Assembly: GCA_016647705.1 (NCBI GenBank)
Contig: CM028339.1
Location: 25,521,803-25,585,802 of the forward strand
From: Eucommia ulmoides
Lineage: Eukaryota; Streptophyta; Magnoliopsida; Garryales; Eucommiaceae
Length of the DNA stretch: 64,000 nucleotides
Direction: 5' to 3'
Shown: positions 1-11,009 of the stretch, one piece after another
How the letters are laid out: every line of letters begins with the position of its first letter
Position numbering within the stretch: the first letter of the stretch is position 1
The notes under the pieces: generated by a model
Seen by the model: only the letters and a program-made list of their open reading frames with translations
Databases searched by the model: none
What the model was told of the DNA's origin: nothing
Made by a program: the position numbers and the translations under genes

Positions 1-1622
1 ATATGTTTTTATTCTTTTTGTATTTAAACAGGTGTATGGGGTGAAAAGGTATGAAATCGGAGCATAAACGATCAAATCGTATCGAGAACAGTCGGAGAAT
101 GGTGGAAAAATGAGCAAGGAGGCAATATTGTGAAAGAAGTCCATCGCCACGGCATCCAGACCTCCACCGCGGCAGTGAAGATGTAGAGAGACCCCATTCT
201 TGCTGAATACCCAACGCCGCGGCGGTGAAACATCAAGATGGTCCTTATTCCAGAGCTTTCTCTACCGCCTAGGCGAACAGTGAACCGACATACTCCACTA
301 CCGTGGCAGTCAACTCTGCACAGTCTTAAGATATTAGATAACTTGCCTATTTAAACCCTTTCCCTCCTCATCTTTTTAGACTTCTTCGACCATTAGAGAC
401 CTTAGGTCTTAGTTTAGCATATAGAGAAAGTATGGGAAGTGCTCAAACATATTCGAAGGAGAAGATCAACATGTGAAAAAGGAGAATTGATCGATGGACA
501 GTTTTAGCAGCGTATCTTTGGATATCGGCTAAGTTGATCCATTTTTCCTTTTATTTCTTATCTTTGATATATGTTTGAGCATGTTTAGCTTAGTTTCAAT
601 TTTATGGCTATGGCCATAGGCTAAATATGGATTATGTATGGGATTAATATTGTTTATAAAAATGTAGTTTTGGTTGAGTTGTGTTTCTTTGATGATTGTT
701 CTTCAATGTTTGAGTGTGTTTATCATATTGTTTGTTTATTATGCTTAGAATGATAAATGGAGAATATGGGATTTGACAAATCTCGGATTTGGATTAGAAT
801 AAACAAACGCCACGATCCAATAACCTGGTCGGGGTTAGGATTGTGGACATTCAATGACGTTGGGGCAAGACTCACGTGACCTAGGGTTGTGAAGACATTG
901 AGGAAGACTTCTTCGTTGATTTGAAGTTCCGTTATATCCCTCGTCTTACACTCGGGAGAGGTGACGGGGGAGTTTTAGAACTGAGATTATCGATAGGGTA
1001 AACACAATGCATGAAATCAATGACGTTGGGGCGAGACTCACGCAACCTAGGGTCATTAAGACGTTGATGGGGACTTCTTTGTTGACACGAAGTTGCGTTA
1101 TATCCCTCGTCTTACACTCGGGACAGGTGACGGGGGAGTTTACGAACTGAGATTTTGTATTTAATTGATGACGTTAGGGTAAGACTCACGCAACCTAGGG
1201 TCGTTAAGACATTGAGGGAGACTTTTTCATTGACAGGAAATTGCATATTCCCCCGTCTTACACTCGAAAGACGTGGCGGAGGAGTTTTGGATACCGAGAT
1301 TATCGAATAGGTCGAACACCATTATTGTAAACAAAATGAAATCAAACTCCTTTATGTAAATAAAGTTAATCCCTAGATAATCCATCCCATAACTATCTCG
1401 TATTAGTAATTAGTATAGTTAAATTAGTATTTTAGTATTAGTATTAAATTAATTAAATATATTTTTTATTGCCTAGATAAAGTTAGGTTATGACAATCAC
1501 GGTACTCGATAGTAATCTCAACCAATCCATGTGGATACAATACCAGACCGAAAGGTCCATTATACTAAAACTTGATCCATACGCTTGCGGTGAAAGTGGC
1601 AGCGCTAAATTAGCGGTCATCA
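1..1622 (+). mobile_element. Athila-like Ty3/Gypsy LTR, left end outside window
   Basis: This region aligns in order with the two LTRs of the Athila-like element at 42086-47600. Shared blocks include a cluster of GC-rich short palindromes (about 165-330), the stretch around GGCTAAATATGGATTATGTA (about 620-640), the GACGTTGGGGC block, and the terminal block ending in CTTGCGGTGAAAGTGGC. The LTR appears to end near 1622, followed by AGTTTTTG, the same bases that follow the LTR at 43488. About 100 bp of the LTR start is missing, so the element begins left of the window. After the short AGTTTTTG match the sequence switches to an unrelated repeat, so this is a broken 5' LTR or a rearranged solo LTR. 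Family assignment is by comparison with the second copy. Confidence 0.75.
854..1311 (+). repeat. Three tandem copies of an LTR segment, 143-166 bp
   Basis: Three units start at 854, 1020 and 1168, each with ATGACGTTGGGGC or a close variant, then a block on ACTCACGCAACCTAGGG, then TCTTACACTCGGGA and GAACTGAGATT. The related LTRs at 42086 and 46252 have a single copy, so this LTR carries an internal triplication. It lies in the downstream half of the LTR, where a leader would be transcribed. No coding potential is seen. Confidence 0.8.
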
Positions 1623-1660
1623 AGTTTTTGAACACACCTCCTTGGGGGGTGAGCACAATA

Positions 1661-1693
<33 letters not shown>

Positions 1694-1880
1694 TGGAGAG
1701 TTGTTGCACACCCCCCCTCAAGGGGGGTGTGCTGTGCTCCCTCTCTTAAGGGGTGTGCATTGTGCCCTTTTTAAATAAGGGCGTAGTGTGCCTCTCTTTA
1801 TGGGAGAGCAGGCCTTTCGCCTGGAGGGGGCACCTTTGAACTTTCAAAGAGAATAATTTGAGACAAGTGTAATACGAACG

Positions 1881-2440
1881 AGGTCCGGGGTCAGGAAGCA
1901 CGGCAGGGCGACCCCGAATTTCTTCAATTTTCAGGACGACAATTTTTTGAGAGTTAAACCTTTTTAAAGAAGTTAATTTGAAATAGGCTCTCATACTACC
2001 GGGGTCTGGGGTCAGGTAGCACGATAGGGTGACCCCGAATTTTTTCAATTTTTGGGACGACAATTTTTCAAGAGTTGGTTTTTTCTGGGGAGCCAATTTG
2101 AGATAGATTCCCAATTCGGCCAGGGTCCGGGCTCAAGTAGCACGGCAGGACTACCCCGAATATTTTCGATTTTTAGGGCATCATTTTTCCTATGGTTAGA
2201 ATTTTGTAGAGGAGCTAATTTGAAATAGGCCTCTATATAGTCGGGATCCGGGCTGAGGTAGCACGGCAGGACAACCCTGAATTTCTTCGATTATTAGGGC
2301 GTCATTTTTCCCATGGTTAATTTTTTTTAAGGAGCAAATTTGAAATAGGCTCCTATACGACTGGGGTCCGGTAGCACGGCAGGGTGGCACCGAATTTTTT
2401 TGATTTTCAGGGCGACACATATTCATTGTGAACAAGCCAT
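1881..2440. repeat. Tandem repeat, period about 120 bp, nearly 5 copies
   Basis: Units start at 1881, 2001, 2121, 2242 and 2362, each opening with GGGTCCGGG or a variant, then GTAGCACGGCAGG, CCCGAATTT, and a block ending in AATTTGAAATAGGCTC. A further partial unit precedes the array (about 1830-1880), and a diverged piece recurs near 3060-3090. Regular spacing of 120-121 bp shows true tandem duplication. It lies in the presumed 3' untranslated part of the minus-strand Tat-like remnant, where this clade often carries minisatellites. Confidence 0.85.
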
Positions 2441-4106
2441 TATTACGGATTGGTTTTTACCGCAGAGAAAATTGAGGCAAGCCCTAGGGGGAGTGCACAT
2501 CACGGAGAGGCAGGAGGGCGAGGCGGTGCGCCCCCTATTCAAAATTTAAGGAGGGAAAAGTTTTCCTCCCTGAATAAAAAGCAAAACAAAAAGATGAGGA
2601 GGGGGCTCCCCCTTTCTCCCTCACGCTAGCCTTGCGACCAGCACATGCTGGCCTCAGGGCCGGCACTCATTGGCCCCCTTGGAAAACGTGCTAGACTTGC
2701 GGCCAGCATGTACGGCAAGGCCAACATGGTGGGGAGGGCACTTTTATTTTTATTTTTTGTGCATAGGAGGCAACGCACCCCCTCTATTTTTTTTTTCTCT
2801 TAAGCTACCTCTTCCCCCCTTTTCTATTTTCAGCATGGAGTATGGAGTATGGAGTATAGAGTGGGGTGTATGGCTCACACTTAGAAATATTTTTTAAGAG
2901 ACTAGTGAGTAGTATGGACGGAGGAGCATGGAGGGGGGAGCAAAGAAGGAAAAGCAAAGTACATTTCAAATACTTGGAATATTTTGGAATTCTAATAGTT
3001 TTAGTTTACATTTTACTTTGTACTCCTTGGAGTTTGACCTCCATTCACCATGCAACTATGAATTTTGAGAGGAATTTAAGATAGGCTCTAATCTGCGCCC
3101 TGTCAGCAAGGGACAGTACGGTAGGGCGGTAGGCGCAGGATGAGATGACGCCAGCCCTAGTAGATGAGATGAAATTTTTGGACAACTTTCCTAGACGGAG
3201 TTTTTGGAGAAGGTCGCCACCCAGACCTTTCCAGCTAGGAGTGGCGTTGTAGGGCGGTGCCTGTCGCAACATAGGACTTGCCGACTGAGAATAGCGCAAC
3301 AAGGTGGCGCCTGTCCAACCTGATGTTTCCAGCTATAGGGCATTGATACTGATACCTTGGATGGTGCCACGCATAAGGGCGTTGAGCCGAGGGATGCCAA
3401 GAAGAATAGCATTGTTAAGGGGGCCTTTGAGGAGGGCGAGATTGACACTACTTCTCCTCACATTGATGAGAGGACTGAGCTCGGACTGTCACGTTTTCAA
3501 AACTTAGGATTTTGTAGACTTCTTTTCATTTATTTCTATTTTTTTTAGCGTGAGCGTGTAAGCTTTTGAGCGGCATAGTCAGGGTACTTTAGAGTCTACT
3601 CCTTCTTCTCGACGTTTTTAACAAGTCAGTTTCTGCTCGGTCTTATTTAGAGTTATATAATTTTGAAAAAATTATTGAAAAAACTTCTCGCCTCTGCCCA
3701 GGGCCATGGACCACTAGCCCCCTAGTCTGAGACACGAGCTGATTGCAAGAAAATCGTGTCATGGACTCAGGAGGAGAGTTTATCAGGGTGCCTAGTCTTC
3801 TTCGTCCGCGGGGGCGCAATATGATAGTTAGACCCCCGTGGCTAATCATCGGGGGGTTCTACGTAGTCAGGCTCATTCAAGAACCTTTTAAGGTTATCTT
3901 CATTTAATCCATGCATGAGCACCTTCCCTTTTAGAAAGTCGGACTTGAAGTTGATTGGTGGGGAGAGGAAATTGGTTGTAGGCCCTCAGACCCAATCAAT
4001 TCCCCGCCCTTGGTGGATAACCTTGGTCTATCCCTGGGTACGGACTATTGACTTCTGGAGAGGGTCTAGTTGTCACCCCCGATGTTGAGCACCGGGATGA
4101 GATTTG
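2441..4106. other. Non-coding, locally GC-rich spacer
   Basis: No recognisable coding region. It holds short GC-rich inverted motifs around 2630-2720 (GGCCAGCA/TGCTGGCC types), homopurine and homopyrimidine runs, and a diverged echo of the 120-bp repeat near 3060. The composition is more GC-rich than the host DNA further right, which fits its being part of the minus-strand element. Confidence 0.4.
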
Positions 4107-4550
4107 TGGAGAGTTACTCATAACACTGAGAGTTGGGAAGTTAGGTGGAGAATCACCAGCGACTTAGGGGGCAGAATGCAACCGTGGAAAATTACTCGCA
4201 ATACCGAAATCAAAGATACGACTCAAAGGATGGGAATGCAATCGTGGAGAATCGTGCGCGACGTCAGGAGCCGAGATATGTCTTAAAGGGTTGGAATGCA
4301 GCTGTGGAGAATCACTTATGACGCTGAAAGCCGGGATGTGACTCAAGGGGTCAGAATGTAACTGTGGAGAATCATCCGCTATGCCGAGAACCTAGACACG
4401 ACTAAGGGGGTCGGTATGCCATTGAGTAGAATCATCCGAGATGCCAAAAGTCGAGGTGTGACTCAGTGGGTTGGAATGCAACTGTGGAGAATCACTCACT
4501 ACGCTGGGAGAATAGATGCAACTCAGGGGGTCGGAGTACCATTTACCGGA
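4107..4550. repeat. Tandem repeat, period 60 bp, about 7 copies
   Basis: Units begin with GGAGAATCA(C/T) and carry CGACTCA-GGGGGT-GGAATGCAACTGT; successive units are close to 60 bp, with one short unit of about 39 bp near the start. The phase is regular from about 4107 to 4550. A 60-bp unit is divisible by three, but no conserved reading frame is evident. It lies downstream of gag in the minus-strand Tat-like remnant. Confidence 0.85.
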
Positions 4551-5016
4551 GAAAACACAAGGCACATTGCACAAAACGCATTCTTTATTTTTATAAGAAA
4601 AACTACAGCACTTAGTACAAATTGGAAGTTGTTCACAAAAGTGGATAATCCCTACAAAAGCTGTACTTCAGCCAGTCAGCATTTCGCAGGTACCTGAGCA
4701 GCACATTCTCTTATGTTTTAAGATCGTGTGTGCCCGGATGTGTGAGCCTGGTGACTCTATACGTCCTCGAAACTCAATCCACCATGGATGATATTAAATT
4801 CACCATCCACGCACTGGTGATTATCCCCTGCCTCAGCCCCTGGGACAGTGGACGGTTGCAATTTTCCCTTCTTTTTTGGGCCTAAAGCTCTCTCTATGGT
4901 TTATCCCCGTGAGGCTGTTCCTGATTTTCTCTCTAGATATAGTTCTCGAGATAGCCTTTATGGATTAGAGTTTCAATATCCTGCCAAAGATGGAAGCAGT
5001 CCTCTGTGGAATGGCC

Positions 5017-6031
5017 TCAGTCTTGGTGGAATTGACAGTACTTGGTCATCGACCTCTCGACCGGCCTTCCTCTCAGGGGCGACGGAGGAGGGCATAAATT
5101 TTGCCCTGAGTTTTTTATGAAGATGGCAGCCACTGAGGCTATGAGCGGAGTGAACTCTGGTTGGTGACACCCTGGAGGAAGAAGTGGCCTCTTGTCTCCG
5201 GGCAGGGATCTGAATCTCCTATCAGTTTGTAATCTTCTCGAGCCTTGGTCTTGATTTGAACCTCCATTCCTTGGTTCTCTTGGCTTGTTTACTTTTTTCC
5301 TCTCTCTCCTGGCTATAATATGGAGGTCAGCTACATGGAATCCTGCCCTACGATCCAGAGCTTGATCGAGAGTAGGAGTAGGGTTGGAGCAGAGGTCATA
5401 GGACAACCTTTCATGCCGGAGCCTATTAACAAAGACATTTAGAGTTGCACTCTTGGGAAGGTCATCATACATATTTACTTCTCGATTGAATCACTCAATA
5501 TAGTCTCCCAAAGATTCAAAGGGTTCCTACTGAAGAGTAAGCATTTGATCCATAGTGTTTAGCCTTCGCCGGGAGAGGCTGAAATGAGCCAGAAATAACT
5601 GCTCGAGCTCTCTAAAGGTAGAGATGGATGTTGGCCTCAGACCATGGAACCAGGGCCTCACTATGCCCGTGAGAGTGATAGGAAAGACTTTGTACCGTAG
5701 AGCTATAGAGGCCACTTGCATGTCCATATAAGACTTGAACATGGATAGGTGGTCAATGGGATCTGATGTCTCATCATAGGGAAATAATCTAGGGGTGAGT
5801 GAAGTTTCGTGGGTCAACCTCTTCCAAATTTTCCTCTACAAATGGGGGCCTTACCTCTATGACAACACCCAGTCCTACACGACCTCCTTGTACCTCCTGA
5901 ATACGGGCTTCTATATCATCCATGCGGTGCTCCACGGCCCCCCACTCAGGGCTCCTCCCATACATCACAGCCCGCAGCTTGAGAAACAATATGACGAGAG
6001 AAAGGTGAGTAGGAACTAACCTCACGTTCAC
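5017..6031 (-). pseudogene. gag remnant of Tat-like Gypsy element
   Basis: Minus-strand reading frames in this stretch match the Tat-clade gag capsid region. There is a PYDETSDPIDHLSMFKSYM-type segment (about 5780-5725), a FPITLTGIVRPWFHGL segment and a LEQLFLAHF segment, the usual order in Retrotrans_gag proteins. A helical, charged region precedes it (about 6000-5880) and a basic arginine/lysine-rich tail follows. In a working element this would form the virus-like particle. It is broken in several places. The GC content is higher than in neighbouring DNA. The family call rests on remembered motif patterns; no search was run. Confidence 0.7.
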
Positions 6032-6597
6032 GTCGGCCTTTGGGATCTGACTTGGTTAGCTGATGAAGAGCTCAACCATTAGGGGACACTGATAAGTTCC
6101 TTGGCACAAAATCACGTGACAGAGGATGTGGAGATCTCAGCATTGCCGGAGGAGCCTTCTCCAGCCCCACAAGCTCAGGGTCGTGAGGCGAAGGGCGGCC
6201 CTCGAGCATATGTCCATTCAAAGTGGTTATGAGAACGTCAAGGTCTTGAGGTGGCCACTCAAGTACTACGGTCTAGAGAGCTGGTCCCCCCAGAACAGGG
6301 GAAGCGACAAGCATGCAAGGAGGAGTTGAACATACGACTTGAACTCGCCAATTTGGCATTTCAGAAGATTAACCTAGGATGCCTCCACAACCCCCAAGAT
6401 CTGCTCGCAGCCCCAGGTGGTAGAGTTGAAGGTCCTGCTTAGTTCTAGAGGGGGTAATTATCCTTATTGGTGGGAGTTAAGGGGGTGTATGCCCTTAGAG
6501 TTCTCCTATTCTAGGTCCGCTTGTCCAACCAGACCTTATGATCATCTAGGCTCAGCTCAGCAGAGAGCAATGATCAGGGGAAGGCTTCTTGCCTGGT

Positions 6598-6617
6598 TCT
6601 CACAGATGACACCAAAT
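6598..6617 (-). other. Primer-binding-site region of the minus-strand Tat-like element
   Basis: Read on the minus strand, the bases after the LTR end are ATTTGGTGTCATCTGTGAGA. This aligns with the same position in Tat element A (TTTGGCCCTGTCTGTGGGAA, 8272) and Tat element B (TTTGGTGCCATTTGTAGGAA, 38491). The shared position and pattern mark it as the primer-binding region and set the element's orientation. Confidence 0.6.
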
Positions 6618-6960
6618 TGTTGGTGTATAAAATTGGTACACACATCGAGTATAGTCTAGCAGGATGACAGGTGGGTCCGCCTGTTGAGGTAGAGTCATCG
6701 GTTGAAATTTCTTCACAAGCGTTGTACTGGGTCCTGATAGGACTAATCTGTTGTGTCCAGAGTCCTACTCCTCATAGAGTGAACCTGCAGAAGGCTAAGA
6801 CCGGGATTTATCCCGGTGAATCCCCTCCGGCGTAATAATCAGTGCTAAAAAAAAAGGTACAGTAATACAACAAGTAAACAAATAAACTCGCGCGTAATGT
6901 AAAGCGTCCCTCGGGTGTTGACTTGGAGAAGCCCAAAAATACCTACATTTGTAGCCATAC
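6618..6960 (-). mobile_element. LTR of the minus-strand Tat-like remnant, right end uncertain
   Basis: The boundary at 6618 is fixed by the TGTTGG sequence abutting the primer-binding region. The LTR extends right through a moderately GC-rich stretch; the composition drops sharply after about 6960, which I use as a provisional edge, but the LTR may continue. No partner LTR or target duplication was found, so the end is an estimate. Confidence 0.4.
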
Positions 6961-7625
6961 CCAAGAGTAGATGCATAAATTTTATTGAATAATAACGTAT
7001 TTATATAATATTGAAAATGAATATATCATTAGAAATTATATAAATAATCATAACAATTAAATAATATTTTTATAAATTAATTCTTACTAATATATTATAA
7101 AATAACAAACAAATAATCATAATTAGAATTAATTTTATCAATATTTACAAGTCCAACAAATTCTAATTTAATTATTTCACATCATATCTATTTTTTTAGG
7201 TAAAAATATTTTTTCAATTACAATTTATTTTTTTTAAATAATTTAAAACATAGATTAGAAAACTTAAAAAATTAAATTAATTAAAATAAAAATGAGAAAT
7301 AAATTGAGTAAGACAACTTATTATTTAATAGATAAAAAATAAAAAATAAATTTAAATATAAATATGTAAAAACTCACCAAAAACTTGAAAGAAGAGTTCT
7401 CCAACTTTATTAAAAAAAACTTCATTTCCAGTGTTGGTATTAGATTGACCTTCATATCTCCACTGCATCTTGATTTTGTAATAAATAACACATTGAGGTA
7501 ATATAGGCCTTATTTGATAAACAGAAGTTTAATATCAAAACACAATTATGGTTTTAATCCTATATATCTAAGAAATTTTGTTCATTTTTGAATTAATCCC
7601 TCTAATATACTGCTAGTTTAATTCT
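6961..7625. other. AT-rich sequence, no gene seen
   Basis: Very AT-rich DNA with long A and T runs and no credible reading frame. It may be host intergenic DNA or the U3 part of the preceding minus-strand LTR. It ends at the target-site duplication of Tat element A. Confidence 0.4.
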
Positions 7626-7630
7626 AATTT

Positions 7631-8271
7631 TGATGTTGAAACAATTCCCACATGTGGCTAATGGAGACAGACTCAAACTGATGGGTCAGGTCAATGGATG
7701 GGGCCCGACCTGAGACGTTAGAATAGGGCTACAGGCCAATAATTAATCGTAGGCCGCCAAATCCGATGACCGAAGGAAAGAAGCACCTGGCCTGATAATA
7801 AGGCCTTGTTGCGCAGATGGACCAGCCCAACACAGAATAAAGCCCCTAACGGGGGCCTAGGGATCAAACCCAAGTATCGTAAGTCGATAATAATAAATAT
7901 CACCAACCCTTCAGCCCATGTACGGACATAATTAGTGCACCATCCCTAAATGGGCGCGCGAGCAACGGTTACGGTGGCTAAGTATAGAACGTGGAGAGGG
8001 TTGCGACGATAACAGCTCTAAAGATAATTGACATGAAGATATATATAAGAAAGATAGGCATCACACGGGGGGAGGCTCTCTCTCTCTCAACTCTTTACTC
8101 TTTGTATATTATTGTATTCTCAATTATCTAGATACTGTTGTAAACCATTCTCTATAACTTATTGTATTTTACCCTCCTTAGAGGAATTTAATCTAAGTGG
8201 GTAATGTGTTGTTGAGTTTTTTGGCACGTGTTGCGATTGGTTTATATACCAGGTAAATTTTGGCAACATCA
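7631..8271 (+). repeat. 5' LTR of Tat element A
   Basis: It starts TGATGTTGAAACA and ends GGCAACATCA, matching the 3' LTR (28906-29542) along its length, including the blocks TCAATGGATGGGGCC, CCCCTAACGGGGGCC and TTAGAGGAATTTAATCTAAG. Length is about 641 bp. The duplication AATTT precedes it. A TATA-like sequence lies at 8040-8049. Confidence 0.9.
8040..8049 (+). promoter_or_regulatory. TATA-like box in Tat A 5' LTR
   Basis: TATATATAAG is conserved at the equivalent place in the 3' LTR (29314-29323) and lies about 225 bp before the LTR end, a plausible U3/R position. A CT-rich stretch follows about 25 bp further on. Promoter function is inferred from position and conservation. Confidence 0.45.
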
Positions 8272-8291
8272 TTTGGCCCTGTCTGTGGGAA
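8272..8291 (+). other. Primer-binding region of Tat element A
   Basis: TTTGGCCCTGTCTGTGGGAA immediately follows the LTR and aligns with the equivalent sites of Tat element B and the minus-strand remnant. The priming tRNA is not assigned here. Confidence 0.6.
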
Positions 8292-8562
8292 ATTAAGTAA
8301 AAAGAAGTTCGCTGACAAGATGAGACCATTGCAATTCAAAGCAGCAGATCCGAACCAGAAGGAGGAGATCTCGTTCTCTATGGATGGAAGAACACGCAGG
8401 GAGGCACTCGACGCAGTCTATATGGCTGCTCATGTTGGTATGGAGGGCAACAGCCCTAATGGAATCCCTAGGGACAACTCCAAAATGAAGTCGGTTCACC
8501 TCCCCTCTCCCAATCTGAGAAATAAGTCGAGGGCAGAAGAGAAAGGCGCATCAAGAGCCTGA
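8292..8562 (+). pseudogene. Reduced gag-region remnant, Tat element A
   Basis: A short reading frame follows the primer-binding region, rich in charged residues. No recognisable capsid core is present between it and the protease, unlike the minus-strand remnant at 5017-6031 or Tat element B. Assignment rests on position only. Confidence 0.4.
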
Positions 8563-8589
8563 CGGAAGCAATACGAGACTAGTGATAAC

Positions 8590-8990
8590 ATTCAATGACG
8601 AGGATAGTGTCGGTGCGCCCTACACCCACGTGGACACGCTAGTTATAATACTTAATATCTTTAACTTTGCAGTCAAGAGAATATTGGTTGATATGGGTAA
8701 TTCAGTCAATGTTATTTTCACCGAAACGCTCAACTAAATGGGCATTCCCAACTCCGATATTGTACCAACCCAGACACTGGTGGTGGGTTTTAACAGAAAT
8801 TGGAGCTCTCCGGTGGGAAAGATCGTCTTACCTATTGCAGCCAATAGACGTAGGGATGGATCGACCAAAACCATGGTATTCACTGTAATTGACCCAACGA
8901 CCCTATATAACACTATTGTGGGGTGCCCTTGGCTCCGTGCAATAGGAGTCGTAGCTTCAACATGTCAATAGTGTGTCAAGTATGTGAAGG
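8590..8990 (+). pseudogene. Retropepsin-like protease remnant, Tat element A
   Basis: The region reads as a Tat-type protease: a segment KRILVDMGNSVNVIF holds the expected catalytic neighbourhood (family pattern ILVDxGSSxxIxF), followed by MGIPNSD and a later segment TTLYNTIVGCPWLRAIGVVA typical of the protease C-terminal part (family pattern YNxIxGRPWL). It would cleave the gag-pol polyprotein in the particle. It is broken. It lies between the gag remnant and the 42-bp repeat. Confidence 0.7.
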
Positions 8991-9106
8991 ACGGTGAGGT
9001 GATCACCATTCGTGAGGACCAAGTCGCACCCAAACAGTGCTTGGCGATGAATAAGAAGAGGATTACCCAACAACAATGAGAACAAAGACCCATCAAGGTT
9101 GAGATC

Positions 9107-9337
9107 AACAGCCCAGCTCAACAGCGGGAAAACGTTGAGCATCAAATCAACGACCCAGCCCAATAGCCAGAAAATGTTGAGCATCAAATCAACAACCTAG
9201 CACAATAGTAGAAAAATGTGTGGCATCGAATCAACAACCCATCTCAACGGCCAGGAAACATCTGGCGTAAGACCGACAGCCCAGCTCAACAACGGGAGAG
9301 CAATGGAGATCAGATCAGTAGCCCAGTTCAGCAATAG
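9107..9337 (+). repeat. 42-bp tandem repeat between protease and RT, 5.5 copies
   Basis: Five 42-bp units start at 9107, 9149, 9191, 9233 and 9275, each with AACAGCCCAGCTCAACAGC or a variant. A period of 42 keeps frame and encodes a 14-residue repeat of type INSPAQQRENVEHQ. It sits in the linker between protease and reverse transcriptase, so the intact ancestor likely had a hydrophilic repeated linker. No equivalent array is visible in Tat element B. Confidence 0.8.
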
Positions 9338-9479
9338 TACAACTCTCATGCCGATGATCCAACTTAGAAGAAAAGGACTACTGGTACCCAAATCGCCAGC
9401 ACAGGCTGGAAACGGGGACGTAGCGAAGCTCGAACCGTCAGTACAGTTCAGCCCAGCACCTCTGCGCAAGAGATAGATG

Positions 9480-10358
9480 ATTTCAGAGAACATCCTGGGG
9501 TCTTACGGCCCATTGAACGGGTTAAGAAGGTGACTTTCAATCAGGGGCCCAAGAAACTATTGATTGGCACTTTACTGTGCCAGCTTGAGGAAGAAAAACT
9601 CATCCAACTGTTGGAGAAGAATCTGGATGTATCTGCTTGGGCACCCGAAGACATGAAGGGGATTAACCTTGAGGTGATGGTTCATCAACTCAATATCTCA
9701 GAGTCCTTTCCCCCCAGTGAAGTAGAAGAGAAGAATGTTCAGTTCGAAGAAGAAAGAAGCAATAAAGTCGGAAGTACAAAGATTACTTAGGATAGGACAC
9801 ATAAGGGAGGTAGTTTATCCAAAGTGGTTAGCCAACCTAGTGCTAGTTAAAAAGGAGAACAAAAAGTGGTATATGTGCGTAGATTTCACTGACCTGAATC
9901 AGGTATACCCGAAGGACTGCTACCCAATGCCCAGAATTAATCAAATGGTGGATGCAGCTGCTGGGCACGAGTTGTTATCAGTGATGGATGCCTATGCAGG
10001 ATACAACCAAATATGGATGAACCATTTAGATGAAGAAGCAATGGCCTTTATTACCCCTAGAGGTACGTTTTGTTACAAAGTTATGCCCTTCGGTTTAAGA
10101 AACACCGGGGCAACATACCTACGTCTTGTGAGCCATATGTTCCAAGAAAGGATGGGAACAACTATGGAGGTGTATATGGACGATATGCTAGTTAAATGTT
10201 CTAATAGAAAAGATCATTTGGAGCATCTAGAAGAAGCATTCATAATACTACAAAGGTACAACATGAAGTTGAACCCCAAGAAATCCGTATTCGGGGTAAC
10301 ATTGGGTAAATTCCTAGGCTTCGTGGTGAACAAGGTAGGTATTATAGTCGATGCATGA
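9480..10358 (+). pseudogene. Reverse transcriptase remnant, Tat element A
   Basis: A well-preserved RT segment shows the family landmarks in order: LVLVKKENKKWYMCVDFTDL, YPKDCYPMPRINQMVDA, SVMDAYAGYNQIWMN, FCYKVMPFGLRNTGATYLRL, and YMDDMLVKC with the YxDD catalytic pair. The N-terminal leader (about 9530-9720) carries LEKNLDVSAWAPEDMKGI, also typical. It copies element RNA into DNA in the particle. The longest open part is about 207 codons. The region is nonetheless broken overall. Confidence 0.85.
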
Positions 10359-10394
10359 TAAATAGAAGTTGTTCGAAGAACGAGGTCCCCCACA

Positions 10395-10990
10395 ATGATA
10401 TGTAAAGTCCAAGTGCTGACTGGGAGGTTAGCGGCACTAAACAGGTTCATATCTAAATTTACAGACAAATGCACTACTTTCTTCAAAATCTTGAAAGGGA
10501 GCAAACATTTTAGTTGGGATGAAGATAGTAAGCGTGCCTTACAATCCATCAAATATTACTTGGGATCCATGGAAACTTCAGCCAAGGTTGAACCCGGGGA
10601 TGAATTATTCCTATACCTGGTAGTCCCCACTGTTGCGATCAGTGTAGCTCTGGTAAAAGAATGCTCAAGAGGGCAGAGACCGATGTTCTACGTAAGAAAG
10701 TCACTGGCACCAGCAGAGACCCTCTATACCAAGCTTGAGAATCTCTCCCTAGCTTTGATAACAGCATCCCAAAAGCTGCGACCATACTTCCAAACGCATG
10801 TAATCCATGTCCTGACTTCGTATCCACTCAGGGCAATAATGTAGAGACTAGAGGCTTCGGGTCACCTCATGCGGTGTACTATAGAGATGAGAGAGTTCTA
10901 TGTAACTTACAAGCCAAGGACGGCGATTAAAGGACAGGTACTGGCTAATTTTATTACCAAGCTAACGCCCCCAAAATGGATGACCATGGA
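10395..10990 (+). pseudogene. RT thumb/connection and first RNase H remnant, Tat element A
   Basis: Segments TGRLAALNRFISKFTDKC, LFLYLVVPTVAISVALVKE, QRPMFYVRKSLAPAETLYTK and YKPRTAIKGQVLANF follow the RT in the usual order of the RT-linked RNase H of Gypsy elements. The domain would degrade the RNA strand during copying. Element B carries the same region at 40260-40790 with closely similar sequence. It is broken in a few places. Confidence 0.8.
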
Positions 10991-11009
10991 GGATAGTAAG
11001 TTTTCGGTA

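Larger units (their letters stand above)
1630..6960 (-). mobile_element. Tat-like Gypsy remnant, minus strand, gag only
   Basis: Read on the minus strand from the right, this region has an LTR end near 6618, a primer-binding-type sequence like those of the two Tat elements, a gag remnant (about 6031-5017), then about 3.3 kb of non-coding DNA with two tandem-repeat blocks. No protease, reverse transcriptase or integrase was seen, and no matching second LTR was found before the Athila-like LTR at 1622. I infer a gag-only, probably non-autonomous Tat-like derivative or a truncated copy. It is broken, with several disruptions in gag. The left edge is approximate; a run of T at 1662-1692 sits near it. 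The right LTR edge is not resolved. Confidence 0.6.

Noticed and set aside
1881-2440. CRISPR-like regular repeats
   Set aside because: Units are contiguous tandem repeats of 120 bp with no unique spacers, in plant retroelement DNA.
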